A stretch of DNA of 64,000 nt from Rikenella sp031549665 (lineage in GTDB: Bacteria > Bacteroidota > Bacteroidia > Bacteroidales > Rikenellaceae). Below the pieces are notes generated by a model that saw nothing but the letters and a program-made list of their open reading frames with translations, was not told the DNA's origin and ran no database searches. Position numbers and translations under genes: made by a program. This document shows, in pieces, positions 51,030 through 58,932 of the stretch (position 1 is its first letter; the number at the start of each line of letters is the position of its first letter). Location: contig JAVBPJ010000002.1 in NCBI GenBank assembly GCA_031549665.1, forward strand, positions 139,241 through 203,240, read 5' to 3'.

Positions 51030-52109
51030 ATGAAGATCCTTTTCCATATCCTGTTGGCGCCGCTCTCCTGGTTGTACGGGGCAGCGGTCGATCTTCGCAA
51101 TAAACTCTTCGACTGGAAAATCCTCCGTTCCGAAGAGTTCGACATTCCACTGATCTCGGTGGGCAACATCACCGTCGGAGGGACCGGAAAAACGCCCCAC
51201 ACCGAACGCCTGATCGAACTGCTCGACCAGCGCTACAAGCTGGCCGTCCTCTCGCGCGGGTACAAGCGCAAAACCAAGGGCTTCGTGCTGGCCACCGTGG
51301 CCACCTCGTTCAAGCGCGTGGGCGACGAACCCAAGCAGATCAAGCTCAAATACCCCCACATCCCCGTGGCCGTGTGCGAACGGCGCGCCGAAGGGATCCG
51401 CCGCCTGCGCGAACTGCACCCCGAGGTGAACCTCATTATTCTGGACGACGCCTTCCAGCACCGGCAGATCGAACCCTGGCTCAACATCGTGCTGATGGAC
51501 TACAACTGCCCCGTGTACAAAGATTCGCTGCTGCCGCTGGGCCGCCTGCGCGACCGGCAAAAACAGCTGGCGCGCGCCCAAATCATCGTAGCCACCAAGT
51601 GTCCGACCGGCATGCGCCCGTTGGACTACCGGATGGTGCACAAGTACCTCGACCTGTACCCCTACCAAAGCCTCTTCTTCACCCGATTCGTTTCGGCGCT
51701 CCCCGTTCCACTCTTTCCGGGCTTCGGCCAGCCGCCGCTTCCGAAGGGATCTCCGGTGATCGCCATGGCCGGAATCGCCAACCCCACCAAGTTCCTCGAA
51801 GACCTGCGGGCCGACTACCGGGTACTCGAAACACTCATCTTCCCCGATCACTACACCTTCAAGATGCAGGACATCTACCGGTTGGGCGAGCTGCTCGAAA
51901 ACCTCCCCCTGGAGACCGTGATCGTGGTAACCGAAAAAGATGCCGTGCGGCTGATGAACAGCAAAAAAATTCCCGACGACATCAAACGTCGGCTTTACTA
52001 CGTTTCGGTGCAGGTGGTTTTCCTCGAAAACCAGGAGTGCGACTTCCTGCGCCAACTGGAGCGATACATCACCGAGAACCACAAGTACAAAATGCTCCAC
52101 CCCGAATAG
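51030..52109 (+). CDS. lpxK: Tetraacyldisaccharide 4'-kinase
   Basis: A 359-residue inner-membrane-associated kinase that phosphorylates the lipid A disaccharide. An N-terminal membrane-binding helix (L-L-A-P-L-S-W-L-Y-G) is followed by the P-loop G-N-I-T-V-G-G-T-G-K-T-P and L-D-D-A-F-Q-H-R family motif. It shows that the organism makes lipid A. It lies 41 nt after sppA. Confidence 0.97.
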   Translation: MKILFHILLAPLSWLYGAAVDLRNKLFDWKILRSEEFDIPLISVGNITVGGTGKTPHTERLIELLDQRYKLAVLSRGYKRKTKGFVLATVATSFKRVGDEPKQIKLKYPHIPVAVCERRAEGIRRLRELHPEVNLIILDDAFQHRQIEPWLNIVLMDYNCPVYKDSLLPLGRLRDRQKQLARAQIIVATKCPTGMRPLDYRMVHKYLDLYPYQSLFFTRFVSALPVPLFPGFGQPPLPKGSPVIAMAGIANPTKFLEDLRADYRVLETLIFPDHYTFKMQDIYRLGELLENLPLETVIVVTEKDAVRLMNSKKIPDDIKRRLYYVSVQVVFLENQECDFLRQLERYITENHKYKMLHPE

Positions 52110-52188
52110 CCCCCGCGGGCCGTTTGTGCGTTCCCGCTTTTGCCCCGAAACAGGGGGCCGCGGAAAAGAGCCTGTCCGAGTTTGCGAC

Positions 52189-53052
52189 ATGATTGACACC
52201 ATCCGAAATACCACCCTTTACCTGCGCGATCGCCTGGGGATCGAACCCCGGCGGTACTTTCTGCATCCCGCCGCCGAGGGGGCGCTGCCCGCTCCAAGCG
52301 TGGGCATCATCCTCGGTTCCGGCCTGGGCGCCCTTAGCGAACGGATGGAGGTGCTGGCCCGGATCGAGTACGGCGACCTCCCCGATTTCCCCCGATCCAC
52401 CGTGCAGGGCCACTCCGGCGCGCTGCTCTACGGCCGCCTCGGAGGGAAGAGCGTCGTGATGCTTCAGGGCCGGGTTCACTATTACGAAGGGTACTCCATC
52501 GAACAGGTGGCCCTTCCGGCCCGGGTACTCTGCTGCCTGGGAATCGATACGCTGATCGTTTCGAACGCCGCCGGAGGCCTCAGCCCCCTGTTCCGGGTGG
52601 GCGACTTGATGGTTATCGACGACCACATCAACCTGCTGCCCAATCCGCTGGTGGGGCCCAACCTCGACGAACTGGGCGTGCGGTTCCCCGACATGAGCCA
52701 GCCTTACGACCGCGACCTGATCCGCCTGGCCCACCGGGTGGCCGGCCAGCAGGGAGTAACCCTGCGGCAGGGGTGTTACGTGGGGTCGTCCGGACCCACT
52801 TTCGAAACCCCGGCCGAATACCGCTACTTCCGCGCCATTGGAGCCGACGCCACCGGAATGTCCACCACGCCCGAAACCATTGTCGCCCGCCACCAGGGAG
52901 TGCGGGTGCTCGGGTTTTCGCTGATCTCCAACGTCGGAATCGGCGATGCCCCCGATGCCGGAGTGGGCAGCCACGCCGACGTGATCCGTGCCGGGGCCGA
53001 AGCCTCGCAGACCCTCTCGAAACTGGTGGAACGGATCGTTGAAAATTTGTAA
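52189..53052 (+). CDS. Purine nucleoside phosphorylase (trimeric type)
   Basis: A 287-residue enzyme splitting purine nucleosides to base and ribose-1-phosphate. From the ATG at 52189, motifs include G-S-G-L-G-A-L (phosphate loop), G-R-V-H-Y-Y-E-G-Y, V-S-N-A-A-G-G-L, D-H-I-N-L and the base-specificity region M-S-T-T-P-E-T-I-V-A-R-H. The Asn usual for 6-oxopurine specificity in the C-terminal part is in I-S-N-V-G. The upstream extension to 52126 is not needed. Confidence 0.94.
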   Translation: MIDTIRNTTLYLRDRLGIEPRRYFLHPAAEGALPAPSVGIILGSGLGALSERMEVLARIEYGDLPDFPRSTVQGHSGALLYGRLGGKSVVMLQGRVHYYEGYSIEQVALPARVLCCLGIDTLIVSNAAGGLSPLFRVGDLMVIDDHINLLPNPLVGPNLDELGVRFPDMSQPYDRDLIRLAHRVAGQQGVTLRQGCYVGSSGPTFETPAEYRYFRAIGADATGMSTTPETIVARHQGVRVLGFSLISNVGIGDAPDAGVGSHADVIRAGAEASQTLSKLVERIVENL

Positions 53053-53056
53053 GCCC

Positions 53057-53779
53057 ATGAAACACAATTTTCTGCAAAAGATCGAAGTACAGTCGCTTTG
53101 GAACCTGTGCGACCTGGTGTGGGAACTCACCCCCGAGGTGAACATCCTGGGCGGAACCAACGGGAGCGGCAAAAGCACCCTGCTGCGCTGCCTGGCCGAA
53201 CTTTTCCGCGAAGGGACCCTCAGCGGCGAGACACGCTGCCGTTTCGGCGAACTGATCGTTACCCTGTCGGACGGCACCCGCATCCACTCGGGCGACACGT
53301 TCGACCCCACGCGTCACCCCCTGACCATCGTGGAGGTTCCCGATACGCTGCCGCTGATGCTGCCTCCCGGAAATTCCGACGCACGAACCGAGCAGTTCTA
53401 CCACCTGATCGACACCCTGTTCGCCTCGTCCGCCAAGCGGATCGACCGCTCCTCGCGCGAGTTGCGGTTCCAACTGGGCAATTCGGGCATCGTGCTTACG
53501 CCCGAGGCGCTCTCTTCGGGCGAACAAAAGGCCCTCACCATCTTCACCACCCTGTTGGCCCTGCCCGAACAGCAACCCGTTACCCTGCTGCTGGACGAGC
53601 CCGAAGTGTCGCTCCACTTCGACTGGCAGCGGCGGCTGATCGACGAATTGCTGGCCCTCCATCCGCAGTTGCAACTGATTATCGCCACCCATTCCCCGGC
53701 CGTGGTGATGGACGGCTGGGTGGCCCATGTTTCCGAAATAAAAGACCTGATCCGCCCTCTGGGAACGGTACAACGGTAG
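53057..53779 (+). CDS. AAA (ABC/RecF-type) ATPase
   Basis: A 240-residue soluble ATPase with Walker A G-G-T-N-G-S-G-K-S-T, a signature-like L-S-S-G-E-Q-K-A-L, Walker B L-L-L-D-E-P-E-V-S-L and a terminal A-T-H-S-P-A switch. This is the compact RecF/OLD-like single-domain class, without a coiled coil or TOPRIM domain. It starts 4 nt after the nucleoside phosphorylase gene. It may be a DNA-repair-type or toxin-like ATPase; nothing in the context decides this. Confidence 0.75.
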   Translation: MKHNFLQKIEVQSLWNLCDLVWELTPEVNILGGTNGSGKSTLLRCLAELFREGTLSGETRCRFGELIVTLSDGTRIHSGDTFDPTRHPLTIVEVPDTLPLMLPPGNSDARTEQFYHLIDTLFASSAKRIDRSSRELRFQLGNSGIVLTPEALSSGEQKALTIFTTLLALPEQQPVTLLLDEPEVSLHFDWQRRLIDELLALHPQLQLIIATHSPAVVMDGWVAHVSEIKDLIRPLGTVQR

Positions 53780-53839
53780 GGCGCTCATCCAATACGATCG
53801 CACTGCCGCAACGAGAATCCACCAACCTTTAGCCGCCCG

Positions 53840-55213
53840 ATGGCAAAAATCAAAAAAGCATACTTCTGCACCGAGTGCGGCAACGAATCCTCGAAGTGGG
53901 TCGGCAAATGCCCCGCCTGCGGCGCGTGGAATACCTACGCCGAGGAGGTGATCTCCACCGGCAAGGAGAACCCCTCCCTCCGCCTTGCCGCCGGCGAACG
54001 GAGCCGTCCGATTCCCGTCGACCGGATCGAACGGAGCGAATTCCGCCGCATCGATCTGCCCGGCCACGAGGTGAACCGCGTGCTGGGCGGCGGACTGGTT
54101 CCCGGATCGCTGGTGCTGATCGGCGGAGAACCCGGCATCGGGAAGTCCACCCTCGCCCTGCAGATCGCCGTCCGGATGCCCGATACCCCCATCCTTTACG
54201 TATCGGGCGAAGAGTCGCCCGAACAGATCAAAATGCGGGCCGAACGGCTCGGCGTCCAGAACCAACAATGCCTGATCCTGAGCGAGACCTCGCTCGAAAA
54301 CATCCTCCTGCAACTCGAAGAGACGCAGCCGAAACTGGCCGTGATCGACTCGATACAGACCCTCTATTCCGAACGGATCGAATCGTCGCCCGGCACCGTA
54401 AGCCAGGTGCGCGAGTGCGCCGCACTGCTGCTCAAATGGGCCAAGCAAAGCGGCGTTCCGGTGCTGATTATCGGCCACATTACCAAGGACGGTTCGATCG
54501 CCGGCCCCAAAATCCTGGAACACATCGTCGATGTGGTCTTCCAGTTCGAGGGCGATCCCAACAGCGCCTACCGTATTCTGCGGAGCGTGAAAAACCGCTT
54601 TGGCGCCACGCACGAAATCGGAGTTTTCGAAATGCAGGACGGCGGCCTGCGCGAGGTGTCGAATCCTTCGGAAATTCTGGTGTCGCACTACGAACAGCCC
54701 CTGAGCGGAATCGCCATCGCCGCTTCGATCGAGGGCGCGCGCCCCTTCCTGATCGAGACCCAGGCGCTGGTGAGCAACGCCGCCTACGGAACCCCGCAAC
54801 GCTCCTCGACCGGACTCGACGCCAAGCGGCTCAACATGCTGCTGGCCGTACTCGAAAAACGGGCCGGAGTAAAAATGGGGGTCAAAGATGTTTTCCTGAA
54901 CCTGGCCGGAGGCTTCAAGGTGGTTGATACGGGGCTGGATCTGGCCGTGATGGCCGCGATCCTCTCCTCGGCGATCGACGCCCCGCTTCCCGCAGGGGTC
55001 TGTTTCGCGGGCGAAGTGGGCCTTTCGGGCGAGGTGCGCCCCGCCTCCCGCACCGAACAGCGTATCGGCGAGGCGGCCCGGTTGGGGATCAAAAAAATGT
55101 ACGTGTCGGCCTATGCCAAAAAGGCGTTACAGAAGCTCCCGAAAGGGATTGAAGTGGTTTTTGTGAGCCGGGTCGACGAGCTGGCGCGCGCTCTTTTCGC
55201 CCATCAGCCGTAA
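53840..55213 (+). CDS. radA: DNA repair protein RadA
   Basis: A 457-residue RecA-like helicase acting in recombination branch extension. The N-terminal zinc finger is C-T-E-C-G-x12-C-P-A-C. The P-loop is G-E-P-G-I-G-K-S-T, the RadA-specific motif is K-N-R-F-G, and a C-terminal Lon-like domain follows (G-L-D-L-A-V and V-C-F-A-G-E-V-G-L-S-G-E-V-R). It is complete. Confidence 0.97.
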   Translation: MAKIKKAYFCTECGNESSKWVGKCPACGAWNTYAEEVISTGKENPSLRLAAGERSRPIPVDRIERSEFRRIDLPGHEVNRVLGGGLVPGSLVLIGGEPGIGKSTLALQIAVRMPDTPILYVSGEESPEQIKMRAERLGVQNQQCLILSETSLENILLQLEETQPKLAVIDSIQTLYSERIESSPGTVSQVRECAALLLKWAKQSGVPVLIIGHITKDGSIAGPKILEHIVDVVFQFEGDPNSAYRILRSVKNRFGATHEIGVFEMQDGGLREVSNPSEILVSHYEQPLSGIAIAASIEGARPFLIETQALVSNAAYGTPQRSSTGLDAKRLNMLLAVLEKRAGVKMGVKDVFLNLAGGFKVVDTGLDLAVMAAILSSAIDAPLPAGVCFAGEVGLSGEVRPASRTEQRIGEAARLGIKKMYVSAYAKKALQKLPKGIEVVFVSRVDELARALFAHQP

Positions 55214-55231
55214 CATCTGCGGAATTATCGC

Positions 55232-55239
55232 TATCTTTG
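55232..55239 (+). promoter_or_regulatory. -7 element of tRNA-Arg
   Basis: TATCTTTG, an exact consensus match ending 10 nt before the mature tRNA 5' end. cvpA downstream may share this promoter. Confidence 0.7.
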
Positions 55240-55249
55240 TAGCTCCACT

Positions 55250-55321
55250 GGCTCCATAGTTCAATGGATAGAATAAGAGATTCCGGTTCTCTCGATATGG
55301 GTTCGAATCCCTTTGGAGTCA
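55250..55321 (+). tRNA. tRNA-Arg (anticodon CCG)
   Basis: 72 nt with a 7-bp acceptor stem (GGCTCCA with TGGAGTC, one G-U), a D arm, a 5-bp anticodon stem AGAGA/TCTCT around TTCCGGT (anticodon CCG, reads CGG) and a T arm with the standard TTCGAAT loop. The T stem has one T-T mismatch. The discriminator is A and CCA is not encoded, as usual in this phylum. Confidence 0.93.
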
Positions 55322-55354
55322 CTCGCTACACCAAACCTTTAATATACATTCATT

Positions 55355-56005
55355 ATGGGCATTAACTACATCGACCTGATCATCGTCGGGCTGCTGATTT
55401 GCTTCGTGATCAGCGGTTGGCGCAATGGCATCATGATGCAACTTGCCGGTATCCTGGGCGTGTTGGTCGCGGCCTTTATCGCTTACCACTTTTCGCACGT
55501 TATCGGCAGATGGTGCGGGCTGGAAAACGCACCCACCGAAGTGCTCTTTTTCACGGTGCTTATTCTGGTGCTGTTGGCCGTTTTGGTTCTTTGCTGGATA
55601 TTCGCCCGGCCGCTCGACCGCGGGAAATACCGCGCTTTTTTTAGTATCCTGGGGGCGGGGTTCGGATTCCTTAAAGGAATGCTTCTGCTGTCGCTGGTTA
55701 CCCTGGGCCTGGCCGCCATGGAACGGGAGTCCGGAGTGAAATTGCCCAAGGCGATGAAAGAGTCTCCCACCTACCAGTGGATGTACGATACGGGGGTGAA
55801 AACCTACCCCTACATCGCCCACGTGAAGACCGTCTTTATTGAGGCGGTGCGCGAAGAGCCCAAAGAGGGACGGATGCGTCCGGTGCGCGGGACAACCTGG
55901 AAACAGGGTCCCCGTCCTGAAGAGGCGATGCCGGAACGCGACAGCCAGGAACGGAGCGCCACCCGAAAAGATACCGTTGCCGCCAAGACCACAAAGGCGC
56001 AGTAA
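55355..56005 (+). CDS. CvpA family membrane protein
   Basis: 216 residues with four hydrophobic segments (about 5-25, 28-50, 63-88, 100-122) and the CvpA pattern Y-I-D-L-I-I-V-G-L-L near the start and G-W-R-N-G after the first helix. A charged cytoplasmic tail of about 75 residues follows. CvpA is linked to envelope stress and colicin V production in E. coli; the mechanism is unclear. It sits 33 nt after tRNA-Arg. Confidence 0.85.
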   Translation: MGINYIDLIIVGLLICFVISGWRNGIMMQLAGILGVLVAAFIAYHFSHVIGRWCGLENAPTEVLFFTVLILVLLAVLVLCWIFARPLDRGKYRAFFSILGAGFGFLKGMLLLSLVTLGLAAMERESGVKLPKAMKESPTYQWMYDTGVKTYPYIAHVKTVFIEAVREEPKEGRMRPVRGTTWKQGPRPEEAMPERDSQERSATRKDTVAAKTTKAQ

Positions 56006-56028
56006 AGCCGCGTAACGGCGATCAATTA

Positions 56029-56070
56029 CAGAGAGAGGGGAGAAGCCACTGGGCTTCTCCCCTCTCTCTG
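56029..56070. terminator. Long hairpin between convergent cvpA and metG
   Basis: 19-bp perfect arms (56029-56047 and 56052-56070) with a 4-nt loop, purine-rich on one side. It is placed 45 bp from the metG stop and serves both directions. Confidence 0.85.
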
Positions 56071-56115
56071 TGTCGTAGTCTATTGGGGAGTGCTGTCCCC
56101 GTGCGGCGGGGGCGT

Positions 56116-58167
56116 TTACCCGACGATCGATCCGGCCGGCGCTTCGCCGTCGGGCGAAACGATCACCAGCTTTCCATCGGGGGTTTCGGCCATCAGGATC
56201 ATTCCCTGCGACTCGATCCCCTTAAGCGGGCGGGGAGCCAAATTCACCAGCACCAGCACCCGTTTGCCCACCATCTGTTCGGGGGTGAAATGTTCGGCGA
56301 TGCCCGAAACGATGGTTCGGGTGTCGATGCCCGTATCTACGGTCAGTTTCAGCAGTTTTTGGGTCTTTTCCACCTTTTCGGCGGCTGTTACCTGCGCCAC
56401 GCGGATATCCATTTTGGCGAAATCGTCGAACTGGATCGTCTCTTTCTGCGGGGCCACTGTGGCCGAGGCGGCCTGATTGGCCTGCTTGGTGGCCTCCAGT
56501 TTGGCCAGTTGCGCCTCGACAACGCTGTCCTCGATCTTTTCGAAGAGCAGCGCGGGCGTGCCGAGCCGGTGTCCCTCGGGCAACAGGTCGGCGGCGCCGA
56601 GGCGATCCCAGGCAAATTTGTCCGCACCCAGCATCCCGAACAGTTTTCCGGCGGTGAAGGGAAGGAAGGGGCCGCTGGCCAGCGCCAGGTTGGCGGTGAT
56701 TTGCAGGGCGACGTGGAGGATGGTCGCCACGCGGTCGAGGTCGGTTTTGGCCACTTTCCACGGTTCGGTGTCGGCCAGGTACTTGTTTCCGAGCCGGGCG
56801 ATGTTCATCAGCTCCCTGAGCGCTTCGCGGAAACGGTAGGCTTCCAGGTTCTCTTCGATCAGCCGTTTGCAACCGGCCAGTTCGGCCAGGGTCTGTTGGT
56901 CAAATTCGGTGAGGGGACCGACGGGGGGAACGGTTCCGCCGAAATATTTTTCGGTCAGCACCAGCGCGCGATTGACGAAGTTGCCGTAAATGGCTACCAG
57001 TTCGTTGTTGTTGCGGGCCTGAAAATCACGCCACGTGAAATCGTTGTCCTTGGTTTCGGGGGCGTTGGCGCAGAGCGTGTAGCGCAGTACGTCCTCCTTG
57101 CCGGGGAACTCGGCCAGGTACTCGTGCAGCCAAACGGCCCAGTTGCGCGAGGTGGAAATTTTGTCGTTTTCGAGGTTCAGGAACTCGTTGGCCGGCACAT
57201 TCTCTGGCAGGATGTAGTCGCCGTGGGCCTTGAGCATCGAGGGGAAGACGATGCAGTGGAAAACGATGTTGTCCTTGCCGATGAAGTGGACGAGCTTCGT
57301 CTCGTCGTCCTGCCAGTAGGGTTTCCATCCGTCGGGATCGCCGCGCTGTTCGAACAGCTCCTGGGTGGCCGAAATGTAGCCGATCGGCGCGTCGAACCAC
57401 ACGTAGAGGACTTTTCCCTCGGCCCCTTCGACGGGAACGGGGATGCCCCAGTCGAGGTCGCGGCTGACGGCGCGGGGGAGCAAACCTCCGTCGATCCAGC
57501 TCTTACACTGGCCGTACACGTTGGGTTTCCACTCTTTGTGTCCTTCCAGGATCCACTCCCGCAAAAAGCCCTCGTAGCGATCCAGCGGCAGGAACCAGTG
57601 CTTGGTTTCCTTCAGAATCGGGGCCGCGCCGGTGATGGCCGACTTGGGATCGATCAGTTCGGTGGGGCTGAGGGTCGAACCGCACTTTTCGCACTGGTCG
57701 CCGTAGGCGCGCTCGTTCTGGCAGCGGGGGCAGGTGCCGGTGATGTATCGATCGGCGAGGAATTGCTTGGCTTCGGGATCGTAGTATTGCTCGGTGGTTT
57801 GTTCAATGAAATCGCCCTGGTCGTACAGCCGGCGGAAAAAATCCGAGGCGGTGCGGTGGTGGCGCGGCGAGCTGGTGCGCGAATAGACGTCGAAGGCGAT
57901 GCCGAAACGCTCGAAGGCCTCCTTGATCATCCCGTGGTATTTGTCGACCACCTGCTGGGGAGTAACTCCCTCGCGGCGGGCGGTGATGGTGATGGGTACG
58001 CCGTGTTCGTCGGAACCGCACACCGAAATCACGTCGGCTCCGCGGGCGCGCAGGTAGCGGGTGTAGATGTCGGAGGGGATGTAAACTCCGGCCAGGTGCC
58101 CGATGTGTACGGGGCCGTTGGCGTAGGGGAGGGCCGAGGTGATGGTGTACCGTTTCGGTGTTTTCAT
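56116..58167 (-). CDS. metG: Methionyl-tRNA synthetase
   Basis: A 683-residue class I synthetase. The HIGH box is V-H-I-G-H-L and the KMSKS box is K-I-S-T-S-R. A zinc knuckle has paired Cys (C-P-R-C and C-E-K-C), and a C-terminal Trbp111-like tRNA-binding domain (F-A-K-M-D-I-R-V-A-Q-V) supports dimerisation. The upstream -7 element TATCTTTG is at 58210-58203. Confidence 0.98.
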   Translation of the reverse strand: MKTPKRYTITSALPYANGPVHIGHLAGVYIPSDIYTRYLRARGADVISVCGSDEHGVPITITARREGVTPQQVVDKYHGMIKEAFERFGIAFDVYSRTSSPRHHRTASDFFRRLYDQGDFIEQTTEQYYDPEAKQFLADRYITGTCPRCQNERAYGDQCEKCGSTLSPTELIDPKSAITGAAPILKETKHWFLPLDRYEGFLREWILEGHKEWKPNVYGQCKSWIDGGLLPRAVSRDLDWGIPVPVEGAEGKVLYVWFDAPIGYISATQELFEQRGDPDGWKPYWQDDETKLVHFIGKDNIVFHCIVFPSMLKAHGDYILPENVPANEFLNLENDKISTSRNWAVWLHEYLAEFPGKEDVLRYTLCANAPETKDNDFTWRDFQARNNNELVAIYGNFVNRALVLTEKYFGGTVPPVGPLTEFDQQTLAELAGCKRLIEENLEAYRFREALRELMNIARLGNKYLADTEPWKVAKTDLDRVATILHVALQITANLALASGPFLPFTAGKLFGMLGADKFAWDRLGAADLLPEGHRLGTPALLFEKIEDSVVEAQLAKLEATKQANQAASATVAPQKETIQFDDFAKMDIRVAQVTAAEKVEKTQKLLKLTVDTGIDTRTIVSGIAEHFTPEQMVGKRVLVLVNLAPRPLKGIESQGMILMAETPDGKLVIVSPDGEAPAGSIVG

Positions 58168-58202
58168 GGGGTGCGGGGTGGGGACGGGTGGAAAAACGAC
58201 TT

Positions 58203-58210
58203 CAAAGATA
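58203..58210 (-). promoter_or_regulatory. -7 element of metG
   Basis: TATCTTTG on the minus strand, an exact consensus match 36 nt from the metG ATG. Confidence 0.65.
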
Positions 58211-58304
58211 GTGGGTAAGCGGCAAAAACAGGGGGTGTTTCTGAAAATGGCGAAAAAATGCCGGAGAAATGGCGCGGGCCGCTGCCCGAAAGGGCTAAAA
58301 ACAA

Positions 58305-58333
58305 GAGGTGTCGAACGGAATGCTCGACACCTC
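58305..58333 (-). terminator. Terminator of the tRNA-Glu/rpsT unit
   Basis: 10-bp arms (58305-58314 and 58324-58333), 9-nt loop, followed on the minus strand by TTGTTTTTAG. It is about 100 nt after rpsT, beyond the G-quadruplex motif. Confidence 0.75.
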
Positions 58334-58393
58334 GGTGATTCGGTTGGTATGGTCTGGCAACAGGTTTTTTCGCTGTGGGCGGATCAGGAAATT

Positions 58394-58414
58394 CCCTCCC
58401 CTCCCCTCCCCTCC
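58394..58414 (-). other. G-quadruplex motif in the rpsT 3' UTR
   Basis: On the minus strand, runs of G2, G4, G4, G4 and G3 are each separated by a single A. This fits the tightest quadruplex class (one-nucleotide loops). It lies between the rpsT stop and the terminator, so it would be present in the mRNA. Confidence 0.7.
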
Positions 58415-58434
58415 GCTCTGCGGGCGCCTGCGGG

Positions 58435-58689
58435 TTAGGCGAGCGAGTTCACGTGCAATTGCAGGCCGCTTTTGAGGTTGGCCGCCTTGTTGCCGTGAAT
58501 GATGTTTTGCTTGGCCAGCTTGTCGAGCATTGCGGCTACTTTGGGCATCATGGCCTCGGCGGCTGCTTTCTCGGTCGTACCGCGCAGGGCCTTGATGGCG
58601 TTGCGGGTGCTTTTGTGGTAGTAACGGTTGTGGGCACGACGCGTAGCCGTTTGGCGGATGCGTTTTTGTGCTGACTTGTGGTTTGCCAT
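58435..58689 (-). CDS. rpsT: 30S ribosomal protein bS20
   Basis: An 84-residue basic helical protein (M-A-N-H-K-S-A-Q-K-R-I-R-Q, then K-A-A-A-E-A and N-I-I-H-G-N-K-A-A). It binds 16S rRNA early in 30S assembly. Only 49 nt separate it from tRNA-Glu upstream and no separate -7 element was found, so it is probably read from the tRNA promoter. Confidence 0.97.
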   Translation of the reverse strand: MANHKSAQKRIRQTATRRAHNRYYHKSTRNAIKALRGTTEKAAAEAMMPKVAAMLDKLAKQNIIHGNKAANLKSGLQLHVNSLA

Positions 58690-58738
58690 GTTTTAGGTCT
58701 TTCTATTTTAAAGGCCCCTGTGTCGCAGGAGCCCCGGG

Positions 58739-58810
58739 TAGCCCATAGGAGAATCGAACTCCTCTTTCAAGAATGAAAATCTTGCGTCCTAACCGATAGA
58801 CGAATGGGCC
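58739..58810 (-). tRNA. tRNA-Glu (anticodon TTC)
   Basis: 72 nt with acceptor GGCCCAT/ATGGGCT (G-U at 1-72), anticodon stem CAAGA/TCTTG around TTTTCAT (anticodon TTC) and a T arm with the TTCGATT loop. The discriminator is A. CCA is not encoded as such. Confidence 0.93.
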
Positions 58811-58832
58811 AAATGTTCCTCAGAACGGAGGG

Positions 58833-58864
58833 CAAAGATAGAGCGAAAAAATCAACCCGCCAAA
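58833..58864 (-). promoter_or_regulatory. Promoter of the tRNA-Glu/rpsT unit
   Basis: On the minus strand, TTTG (58864-58861), a 20-nt spacer and TATCTTTG (58840-58833), close to the full Bacteroidota consensus. Confidence 0.78.
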
Positions 58865-58932
58865 TTTTTCGCCTGCCAAAATCGATTTTTCTTCGGACGG
58901 GCGACGAAAAAAAGGGGAAAGTAACCCTCAAT

